Positions 1-5,773 of a DNA stretch of 6,010 nucleotides are shown here, in pieces. The number at the start of each line of letters is the position of its first letter. The first letter of the stretch is position 1. The DNA comes from Collinsella aerofaciens (GTDB lineage Bacteria > Actinomycetota > Coriobacteriia > Coriobacteriales > Coriobacteriaceae), in NCBI GenBank assembly GCA_008671285.1, contig RPYR01000217.1:1-6010 (forward strand), read 5' to 3'. Both the position numbers and the translations under genes were made by a program. The notes under the pieces are model-generated. The model was not told the DNA's origin. It saw nothing but the letters and a program-made list of their open reading frames with translations, and did not search any database.

Positions 1-154
<154 letters not shown>

Positions 155-291
155 GCGGATCCTTTCTTGCATTGAGTGCATTACGTCGTTGTAACCGCAC
201 TATTGTAGCCGCGAAATCCCGCTCTAGGGCACCTATCAGGACAAATTCATCAGTTGGGGCCTGGGTAGCCGGCCCAATCCGTATTTACCTC

Positions 292-347
292 TTGCATAAC
301 TGTGCATAGTGTATATATACTGTGCTTACCGGTTATATACACGTGTA
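292..347 (+). promoter_or_regulatory. Promoter and candidate GntR operator upstream of the ytrA-like gene
   Basis: A -10-like TATACT (316-321) lies 18 bases downstream of a weak -35-like TTGCAT (292-297). Two 9-base arms, GTGTATATA (309-317) and TATATACAC (334-342), form a perfect inverted repeat with a 16-base spacer. The left arm lies in a 10-base perfect palindrome GTATATATAC (311-320); the right arm runs into another, TACACGTGTA (338-347). The left arm overlaps the -10 and the right arm would fall just after the transcription start, which suits autorepression by the adjacent YtrA-type regulator. The inverted repeat is directly visible; its use as an operator is inferred. The AT-rich run is striking in this GC-rich sequence. 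Confidence 0.55.
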
Positions 348-358
348 GCCCATCAGCT

Positions 359-364
359 AAGGAG
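359..364 (+). promoter_or_regulatory. Ribosome binding site deciding a GTG start
   Basis: AAGGAG at 359-364 lies 5 bases before the GTG at 370-372. It supports the GTG start of the GntR regulator; the next in-frame ATG is close to the end of the gene, so GTG is the only plausible start. Confidence 0.8.
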
Positions 365-369
365 CCGCT

Positions 370-750
370 GTGGACATTATCCTATCCAATTCGAGCGACA
401 AGCCCATCTACGAGCAAATAGCCTCGCAAGTCAAAGCTCAGATTCTATCGGGCACGCTCGCTGCGGGAGCCAAACTCCCCAGCATCCGTGCACTCGCGAG
501 CGATCTTGGCGTGAGCGTCATCACCACCAAGCGCGCCTACGCCGACTTGGAGCAGCTTGGCTTTATCTGCACTGTGCAGGGCAAGGGTTGTTTTGTCGCT
601 GAGGGCAACCAGGAGCTTTTGCGCGAAAACCAGCTCTGCCATATCGAAGAGTTGCTTGCGAAAGCGGCGAGCCAAGCCGAAACCCTGGGCGTCACGCGCG
701 ACAAGCTGCACGAGATGCTCGACCTGGTAGCCCCCGAAACCATGCAGTAG
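370..750 (+). CDS. GntR-family transcriptional regulator, YtrA subfamily
   Basis: This 126-residue protein is a short DNA-binding repressor. Residues about 10-77 form the GntR winged helix-turn-helix: PIYEQIASQVKAQILSG, then the recognition region LPSIRALASDLGVS (36-49), TTKRAYADLEQLGF (52-65) and the wing GKGCFV (71-76). Only about 50 helical residues follow, so there is no FCD, UTRA or aminotransferase effector domain. That size and architecture are those of the YtrA subfamily, which usually sits at the head of ABC transporter operons and represses them. It is followed after 23 bases by the ABC ATPase gene on the same strand, fitting that pattern. An AT-rich inverted repeat upstream is the likely binding site. 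The start is GTG with a good ribosome binding site. Family assignment is firm; the inducing signal cannot be read from the sequence. Confidence 0.92.
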   Translation: MDIILSNSSDKPIYEQIASQVKAQILSGTLAAGAKLPSIRALASDLGVSVITTKRAYADLEQLGFICTVQGKGCFVAEGNQELLRENQLCHIEELLAKAASQAETLGVTRDKLHEMLDLVAPETMQ

Positions 751-773
751 CCATCTGCAAGAAAGGCTATACC

Positions 774-1655
774 ATGCAAAACCTTTTAGAACTCAAAGGC
801 ATCTCACGCCATGTGAGTGATCGTTTTTCGCTGTGCGATGTCACGCTCGCTGTGGAGCCCGGCCAGATTGTCGGCTTTGTGGGCGCAAATGGCGCCGGCA
901 AGACGACGACCATTCGCGCCGCGCTCGGGCTTATCAAACTCGATGCCGGCGAGGTACACCTGTTTGGGCAGCACTGCGGCGCCGACGCACCCGGTGAAGC
1001 GCAGCGCCACCTGCGTTCCCACATCGGTCTTGTCCTGGACACGTGCCCCTTCCCCTCCACGCTCAAGGTGGGCCAGATCGAGTCGCTCGTAGGCCCGGCG
1101 TACCCCACGTGGGACCGCGAAACGTTCGCCCGATTCATCAACCGATTTGGCCTCGATCCCAAGACAAAGGTCAAGGACCTCTCCCGCGGCATGGGCATGA
1201 AACTGCAGCTTGCCTGCGCACTCAGCCATAAGGCCAAGCTGCTCGTTTTGGACGAAGCCACCGCGGGCCTCGATCCCATGGCACGCGAGGAGCTGCTTGA
1301 TGAGCTGCTCGCCTTTGTTTCCGACGGCCTGCACAGCGTGCTGCTCTCGAGCCACATTACGTCCGACCTCGATCGCGCTGCCGACCGCGTCATCTGCATC
1401 GATAACGGCTCGATTGTGTTTGACCTGCCGCGCGAGGACATTACCGACCGAGCCGGCATCGCCCACTGCACCCAAGCACAGGCCGCCGAGCTTATGGCTT
1501 GCGTCGAAGGTGCCCGCGCCGCCCGCCATGCCTACAGCGTGGACGTACTCGTACCCAACCGTCGCGAAACACTCGAGGCCTTCCCCGAGATTCCCTGCGA
1601 TCGGGCAACCATTGATGACTATCTGCGCCTCATGCTGAAAGGGGCTTCGAAATGA
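774..1655 (+). CDS. ABC transporter ATP-binding protein, YtrB/BcrA-like
   Basis: This 293-residue cytosolic ATPase would power the permease encoded next to it. Visible motifs are Walker A GANGAGKT (37-44), the ABC signature LSRGM (136-140), Walker B LLVLDE (156-161), D-loop GLD (165-167) and the switch histidine H194 in LLSSHITSDLD. The Q-loop region reads IGLVLDT (84-90), with no glutamine, and the signature is LSRGM rather than LSGGQ; both departures resemble the YtrB-type group and do not suggest inactivation. The C-terminal tail (about 225-293), ending ATIDDYLRLMLKG, resembles the accessory tail of that group. The ATG at 774 follows the Shine-Dalgarno GAAAGG (761-766) with a 7-base spacer. 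Related proteins work in resistance to, or sensing of, envelope-active peptides and glycopeptides; the substrate here is unknown. Confidence 0.92.
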   Translation: MQNLLELKGISRHVSDRFSLCDVTLAVEPGQIVGFVGANGAGKTTTIRAALGLIKLDAGEVHLFGQHCGADAPGEAQRHLRSHIGLVLDTCPFPSTLKVGQIESLVGPAYPTWDRETFARFINRFGLDPKTKVKDLSRGMGMKLQLACALSHKAKLLVLDEATAGLDPMAREELLDELLAFVSDGLHSVLLSSHITSDLDRAADRVICIDNGSIVFDLPREDITDRAGIAHCTQAQAAELMACVEGARAARHAYSVDVLVPNRRETLEAFPEIPCDRATIDDYLRLMLKGASK

Positions 1656-2350
1656 AACGCGCCTTTATGTCCGAACTCGCCATCGTTCGCACGCTCATCC
1701 CGAGCATCGCGGGCGTCGGCCTGTTTTTATTCGTCGTGCTGACTCTTGCCAACGCGTCGGATGGCGACTCTGGCACAAGTGCCGGCGCCTGTGCGGTCAG
1801 TGCCATGTCGCCCATCATGGTCATGAGCTCGCTGGCCGGCTTCGACAATCAAAATGGCTGGGAGCGCTATCGGGCAACGCTGCCCTTCTCGCGCAAAGAC
1901 ATTATTTGTGCACGCTACCTGAGCGTTATTGTCTTCTCAGCCGTCATGGCATGTGCAGCTACGCTTTTGCGTATCGTCGCCATCCCGCTCTTCAACAGCG
2001 CGGGCATTCCTTCGACGGGACAGACGGTCTTTGAAATCGCAATCGCCTCGGCAGCATCGATGCTCATCTCCCTCATGATGGTGTTTTTGGCGCAGCCGCT
2101 GTTCTTTCGCCTTGGACACATGGAGGCGCTGCGCCTATCCGTTGGCCTGTTTGCCCTGCTCGGGTGCCTTGCCATGGCCACGCTGAGCTCCTCCAACCCC
2201 ATTAGCAACTGGCTTATGTCGATTGCCGGAGCGAATCCCGATCCTTCCGTTCTTGGCTGCCTGTGCGCAGGAATTGCCGTACTGGCCCTCGTGCTATGTG
2301 CAATCAGCTGCACCATCAGCATCAAGGTCTATCGAGCACGCGATCTGTAA
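1652..2350 (+). CDS. ABC-2 type transporter permease subunit
   Basis: This 232-residue integral membrane protein starts in the ATGA overlap with the ATPase gene (ATG 1652-1654, TGA 1653-1655), which implies translational coupling. A GAAAGGGG element at 1637-1644 can serve as ribosome binding site. About six hydrophobic segments can be seen, roughly residues 14-33, 43-61, 88-112, 126-150, 158-178 and 199-224. Between segments 2 and 3 the stretch NGWERYRATLPFSRKDIICA, followed by RYL, matches the cytoplasmic 'LPVSRKxIVxxRYL' signature of ABC-2 permeases found with YtrB-like ATPases; it probably contacts the ATPase. No second permease, lipoprotein or FtsX/MacB-like gene follows, so the transporter would be a homodimer of permeases with an ATPase dimer. 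Family is confident; substrate is not. Confidence 0.88.
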   Translation: MKRAFMSELAIVRTLIPSIAGVGLFLFVVLTLANASDGDSGTSAGACAVSAMSPIMVMSSLAGFDNQNGWERYRATLPFSRKDIICARYLSVIVFSAVMACAATLLRIVAIPLFNSAGIPSTGQTVFEIAIASAASMLISLMMVFLAQPLFFRLGHMEALRLSVGLFALLGCLAMATLSSSNPISNWLMSIAGANPDPSVLGCLCAGIAVLALVLCAISCTISIKVYRARDL

Positions 2351-2589
2351 TCGACGGCTAAAGGACTTGGGCGGCACCCCACCTCATTTACTAGATAAGA
2401 CGAAGCAGTAACAACGTCGCTACACCCTTCACGGCATGCCGTTTAGATCTTGGAAACCAAAGAGAAGTCGACAGCATATCGACAATTCGAGCCTTAACCA
2501 AATGGCTCCCCGGAACATGACCCCCGTCTCGCCGCGGCCATATCAAACCTTCATGGTGGGGCGGTATCCTCATGTCCATAAAACTCGCA

Positions 2590-2606
2590 GGATAAACCCA
2601 TTATCC
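2590..2606 (+). repeat. Perfect hairpin directly abutting the EamA ribosome binding site
   Basis: GGATAA (2590-2595) and TTATCC (2601-2606) form a perfect 6-base-pair stem with loop ACCCA. The stem ends at the base before AAGGAGG (2607-2613). It could be a protein operator or an RNA hairpin affecting ribosome access. The inverted repeat is seen directly; any function is inferred. Confidence 0.45.
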
Positions 2607-2613
2607 AAGGAGG
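2607..2613 (+). promoter_or_regulatory. Ribosome binding site deciding the GTG start of the EamA gene
   Basis: AAGGAGG is a near-perfect Shine-Dalgarno sequence. The 10-base spacer to the GTG at 2624-2626 is longer than usual, but no other in-frame start lies nearby that keeps the first membrane segment intact. Confidence 0.75.
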
Positions 2614-2623
2614 CATTTCACCC

Positions 2624-3499
2624 GTGTCGTGGGTCGTCGCAGCATTTGCGTCAGCATTCTTTGCCGGCATCACATCCATCTTGGCCAAATGCGGCATCAA
2701 GCAGACCGACTCCGATGTCGCGACGGCCATTCGCACCTGCGTGGTGCTCGTTTTCGCCTGGGCAATGGCGGGCATTTCTGGATCCATTGGAACCATTGGC
2801 AGCATCGAACCCAGATCCTGGCTCTTTCTCGTCCTCTCGGGACTCGCTACCGGTGCTTCGTGGATCTGTTACTTTAAGGCGTTGGGCATCGGAGACGTCA
2901 ATAAGGTCGTACCGGTCGACAAGATGAGCACCGTACTCGCTGCACTGATCGCCATCGTGCTTTTTGGCGAGACGAGCAACCTTGCGGTTAAGCTCGTGGG
3001 AACCGCTGTCATCACCCTCGGCACATTTTTAATGATCGAGAAGAAGCAGTCCGCCGGACCCGAGCAGCAGCAAGACCGGACCTGGCTCGCTTACGCCCTC
3101 GGTGCCGCCGCGTTCGCGGCGCTCACGTCCATCCTTGCCAAGGTTGGCATCGAAGGCGTCGAGTCCAACCTGGCCACGGCAATCCGTACCTGTGTGGTAC
3201 TGGTTATGGCATGGGCAATCGTGGCAGCTAAAGGCAAGATGGGCCAAGCCGTGCACGTAGACCGCTGCGAACTCGTATTTCTCGCGGCATCGGGCATCGC
3301 AACCGGAGCATCGTGGCTGCTCTATTACTATGCCATCGCTGCAGGCCAGGTGAGTGTCGTGGTGCAGATCGACAAACTATCGATTGTCGTATCGGTACTA
3401 TTTGCGTGCCTGGCATTCAGCGAAAAACTCTCACGACGCAACGCCATCGGTCTCGCCCTCATCGTCCTGGGCACCGCCGCGCTCGCAGTTTGGAAGTAG
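2624..3499 (+). CDS. EamA/DMT-family transporter with two homologous repeats
   Basis: This 291-residue inner-membrane protein belongs to the drug/metabolite transporter superfamily and resembles the uncharacterised COG2510-like EamA proteins. About ten hydrophobic segments are visible, five per half. The halves (about 3-139 and 154-290) are obvious repeats: TSILAKCGI (17-25) matches TSILAKVGI (168-176), ATAIRTCVVLV (33-43) matches 184-194, ATGASW (75-80) matches 226-231, and VDKMS (98-102) matches IDKLS (249-253). By hand I count 54 identities over the first 116 aligned positions. A short polar linker (KKQSAGPEQQQDR, 140-152) joins them. GTG start with a strong Shine-Dalgarno. The gene follows the ABC operon after 273 bases and converges with the EFR1 gene. 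Members export or import small metabolites; the substrate here is unknown. Confidence 0.9.
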   Translation: MSWVVAAFASAFFAGITSILAKCGIKQTDSDVATAIRTCVVLVFAWAMAGISGSIGTIGSIEPRSWLFLVLSGLATGASWICYFKALGIGDVNKVVPVDKMSTVLAALIAIVLFGETSNLAVKLVGTAVITLGTFLMIEKKQSAGPEQQQDRTWLAYALGAAAFAALTSILAKVGIEGVESNLATAIRTCVVLVMAWAIVAAKGKMGQAVHVDRCELVFLAASGIATGASWLLYYYAIAAGQVSVVVQIDKLSIVVSVLFACLAFSEKLSRRNAIGLALIVLGTAALAVWK

Positions 3500-3517
3500 C
3501 GCGGCCAGCAGCCGCTA
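3497..3517. terminator. Possible hairpin between convergent genes
   Basis: GCGGC (3501-3505) and GCCGC (3511-3515) form a 5-base-pair stem with loop CAGCA. It can be extended through a two-base bulge to TAG and CTA, so the structure contains the stop codons of both the EamA gene (3497-3499) and the EFR1 gene (3515-3517). The position suits bidirectional termination, but neither side has a T-run, so intrinsic termination would be weak. Confidence 0.25.
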
Positions 3518-4306
3518 CATCCTCACACCTGGCTTAGGATGCCTGTACTGACCGTGGGATGCCGTGCGCTTACCGTGCGAGATGGCAAATTTGGGACAAC
3601 AGTGCAGGCAACGAAGGCAGGCTGCGCACTCCGGCTTTGTCCAGACGGGAAGGCCGTCGCGCATCTCAATCGCCGCCATGGGGCAGCGCTTAGCGCAGAG
3701 GCTACACCCGACGCAGCGGCTAGCATCGACGGCAAACTTGCTCGTCTGCTGCATACGCGGCAGCCCAAACGCATGATACGCGCACGATGCAAACAGGGGC
3801 ACGCGATGGCGCATCATATTGCCCGTGCGCCGCTCCCGCACCGCCTCGATCACAGCATCAATCTGCGCCTCGGCAGCCCTATTGATACCCTCAACCTTTT
3901 GAGGGTCAGACAGGTCGAAAACAGGCGTCCAGGTATCGGGCATCTTGACGCTCATCGCCGCATCTAACTCGAGCCCACGCTCGTGCAGCAGATCGCGGGC
4001 GAACTTGGCCGATTGCCCGGTCGTCGAACCGTACGTCGAGACATAGAACGTATAGGGGCGCTCGCCGCCCTTTGCACCGGCAGCAATCGACAGGTCGGCA
4101 GTCTTCAAAAACTCGATCATTGGCGTCGGCAAGCCCCAGGCGTATACCGGGGCGACAAACCCCAGCCGACAGGGGCCTTCCATCACAGCAAGGTGAAGGA
4201 TCTCGGCATCAAAGCGCTCAATCGACACAACCTTGTCGTCTGTCGCCGCTGCAATGCGACGCGCCACATGTTCGCTGTTCCCCGTCGCGCTAAAGTACGG
4301 GATCAT
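3515..4306 (-). CDS. EFR1-type flavodoxin/ferredoxin fusion protein
   Basis: This 263-residue cytosolic redox protein joins an N-terminal flavodoxin-like domain to a C-terminal dicluster ferredoxin. The N-terminus MIPYFSATGNSEHVARRIA contains the FMN phosphate-binding loop SATGNS (6-11); further flavodoxin-fold elements are PVYAWGLP (53-60) and YVSTYGSTTGQ (88-98). Two [4Fe-4S] motifs follow: C198, C201, C204, C208-P and C227, C230, C233, C237-P, so all eight ligands are present. The start is supported by an AGAGGGG element upstream of the ATG at 4306. The gene lies 37 bases after the ClC-like gene on the same strand, probably cotranscribed. Such proteins are common in anaerobic Firmicutes and Coriobacteriia and should carry low-potential electrons between donors and flavin or Fe-S partners; the partners here are unknown. 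Confidence 0.93.
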   Translation of the reverse strand: MIPYFSATGNSEHVARRIAAATDDKVVSIERFDAEILHLAVMEGPCRLGFVAPVYAWGLPTPMIEFLKTADLSIAAGAKGGERPYTFYVSTYGSTTGQSAKFARDLLHERGLELDAAMSVKMPDTWTPVFDLSDPQKVEGINRAAEAQIDAVIEAVRERRTGNMMRHRVPLFASCAYHAFGLPRMQQTSKFAVDASRCVGCSLCAKRCPMAAIEMRDGLPVWTKPECAACLRCLHCCPKFAISHGKRTASHGQYRHPKPGVRM

Positions 4307-4343
4307 CTCGTGCCCCTCTGGAGTTGACTCGCGATTAACCGTG

Positions 4344-5648
4344 CTACTTGCGCAGCGGCTTGGGCAGCGGAATGCCGGCGGCGATAACGGCGGCGATGAT
4401 CATGCAGACGATACCCTTGAGTGGGAAGCACATGAGCAGCAGGCCCACGACCATGACCGGCTGACGCATGACCGCACCCATCGTCGATGCCGTGCAGACG
4501 GCGACGCAAAAGACCGGATCGGCGCCGGTGAGGATGGCCAGTCCGTAGCCCAGGCTCACACCCGAGAAGATAACCGGGAAGAAGTGGCCGCCGCGCCAAC
4601 CAAGGTTGATGAGGGCGGGCGTCAGCATGGCCTTAACAAGACCGGTCGCGATAAGCACGCCAGCGGGAATGGTCAGGTAGGTTTCCATGAGCACGTCGGC
4701 CTGGGTCTCGCCGGCAAACATGGTGTAGGGCAGGACCGTGCCGCAGATGGCGAGCGCCAGACCGGCTAGCATGGCCTTGACGACAGGACGCTCCCCTATT
4801 GCATGGGCAAGCGCTTCGCTCGCGTGCTCAGAGACAAAGTACAGCCAGCCGCAGATTGTTCCGATCAACGACAGAGGGACGAGCCAGGTAAGCTCTAGGT
4901 TGCCCACCTCGGCGGACTCGAACCTGGGCATGCCCATGCCGCCGCCCATGAGCTGGCCGAGCAGCAGGTAGGTGCCCAGGCCGCCGGCAATCGCAATGCC
5001 GTAGACCACCGTCTTTTGCGCCTTGGGCAGCTTGATCGTGATCTCGCCGGACGCTGACTCATCGTCGGCGTCTTCGCCCTGGCCGTCGGCGCTACCGGCA
5101 AGCGGCGCCACAAAGCCAAAGACGGGCGCGGTAAAGAGCGCCGTCAGCGCGGCCTGAGTGCCCAACAGCGTAAGCTCCCTAAACTCGGCGCCAAAGCGGC
5201 GCATACGGTCGCCGACCCAGCTGCACAGACCCGCGATAACGCCGGTCAGGCCGGCCTCCGGTCCAATACTTCCGCCAAACAGCAGCGGCAGCAATGCCGC
5301 GAGCGAAAGCTTGCCCAGGTTGTCGTACGGGTAGCGCCCGTCTTGCTTGACCTTGGCCATGACCTGGTTGAGGTCATCGGTCTTGGTGCCTGTCATCTTT
5401 TCGTACAGACCGATTAACAGACCGCCCAGCAGGCAGACAAAAAACGGGTACGGCAAAAAGCCAAACGGGCCGCTGGCAAGCTCGGGCGAAGAGACGCCCA
5501 GCGCGTGCGGAATCTCGGTCCATAGATAGTCGATACCGTGCTCCATCGCAAAAAAGAACAGCCAGACCGCGGCGCCTGCGAACGTACCGGTCACGGCAAC
5601 GCTAACTAAAAACAGCGCACGGTTTTTGGGTTTTGCAAGGCTATCCAT
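4344..5648 (-). CDS. Atypical ClC-family (voltage-gated chloride channel-like) membrane protein
   Basis: This 434-residue polytopic membrane protein is about the usual length of a bacterial ClC core and has no CBS domains. Recognisable ClC landmarks are GGSIGPEAGLTGVIAG (125-140), at the place of the GREGP gate motif; LFTAPVFGFVAPL (171-183), at FNAPLAGILF; and GWRGGHFFP (350-358), at GGIFAP. The key residues differ from the exchanger CLC-ec1: the gating glutamate position is I128, the internal proton-glutamate position falls on A184/G185, and the GSGIP selectivity motif is not present (GTKTDD, 87-92). It resembles the YfeO-like branch, so ion and mechanism are uncertain. A polar acidic segment (about 186-202) interrupts the membrane core. 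Start ATG at 5648 has GGGAGGAG just upstream. Likely first gene of a unit with the EFR1 gene. Confidence 0.85.
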   Translation of the reverse strand: MDSLAKPKNRALFLVSVAVTGTFAGAAVWLFFFAMEHGIDYLWTEIPHALGVSSPELASGPFGFLPYPFFVCLLGGLLIGLYEKMTGTKTDDLNQVMAKVKQDGRYPYDNLGKLSLAALLPLLFGGSIGPEAGLTGVIAGLCSWVGDRMRRFGAEFRELTLLGTQAALTALFTAPVFGFVAPLAGSADGQGEDADDESASGEITIKLPKAQKTVVYGIAIAGGLGTYLLLGQLMGGGMGMPRFESAEVGNLELTWLVPLSLIGTICGWLYFVSEHASEALAHAIGERPVVKAMLAGLALAICGTVLPYTMFAGETQADVLMETYLTIPAGVLIATGLVKAMLTPALINLGWRGGHFFPVIFSGVSLGYGLAILTGADPVFCVAVCTASTMGAVMRQPVMVVGLLLMCFPLKGIVCMIIAAVIAAGIPLPKPLRK

Positions 5649-5773
5649 CGGCTCCTCCCGTGGCCAAAATCGACAAAGATAGGTTTTATTTTAGAGCGAA
5701 TGTGGCCCAGACAAGCCAACCATCCGCGCTGCAAACGGCGCCAACGGGAAGCACGGCGGGACAGGCTCAAGGC
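5649..5773 (-). promoter_or_regulatory. Intergenic region with weak promoter candidate for the ClC-like gene
   Basis: On the minus strand a -10-like TAAAAT (5693-5688) and a -35-like TTGTCT (5714-5709) are separated by only 15 bases, which is short, so the assignment is tentative. The Shine-Dalgarno GGGAGGAG (5659-5652) is strong. No terminator for the upstream LOG-family gene is evident, so read-through from it is possible. Confidence 0.3.

Larger units (their letters stand above)
2351..2623. other. Intergenic region with small inverted repeats, no credible gene
   Basis: Between the permease stop and the EamA start I see no reading frame with family-like content on either strand. Short perfect inverted repeats are present: ACGGCATGCCGT (2431-2442, followed by TTT), TTGGAAACCAA (2450-2460), GTCGA/TCGAC (2467-2471 and 2479-2483) and GGATAA/TTATCC (2590-2595 and 2601-2606). 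None has the long T-run of an intrinsic terminator. No convincing -35/-10 pair was found, although the spacing implies that the EamA gene has its own promoter here. Confidence 0.5.

Noticed and set aside
168..182. Direct repeat TGCATT at 168-173 and 177-182 in the prfC leader
   Set aside because: Six-base repeats nine bases apart are common by chance and do not relate to any recognised site.
202..207. TACAAT on the minus strand as -10 for prfC
   Set aside because: It is a fair -10 hexamer, but at 17 bases upstream there is only GCCCTA, with no resemblance to a -35; not enough to call a promoter.
767..1529. Long minus-strand open frames (234 and 241 codons) opposite the ABC ATPase
   Set aside because: They are antisense to a gene with all ABC motifs, have low-complexity Ser/Arg/Ala composition and match no family; long antisense frames are expected in GC-rich genes.
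2431..2442. ACGGCATGCCGT palindrome as terminator of the ABC operon
   Set aside because: The stem would be only four base pairs with a four-base loop and is followed by just three T residues; it lies 80 bases after the stop codon.
2351..2623. Known riboswitch (such as guanidine or SAM classes) before the EamA transporter
   Set aside because: I could not recognise conserved cores of any class; only short isolated stems are visible.
2436..2927. Plus-strand frame of 163 codons running from the intergenic region into the EamA gene
   Set aside because: It overlaps the EamA coding region in another frame, and its composition (Arg, Pro, Ser, His) is typical of an out-of-frame translation.
2551..3297. 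Minus-strand frames at 2551-2805 and 3091-3297 that resemble each other
   Set aside because: Their similarity is the antisense echo of the two homologous halves of the EamA gene, not a repeated gene.
3539..3967. Plus-strand frame of 142 codons opposite the EFR1 gene
   Set aside because: The minus strand encodes intact flavodoxin and two [4Fe-4S] motifs; the plus-strand product has no family character.
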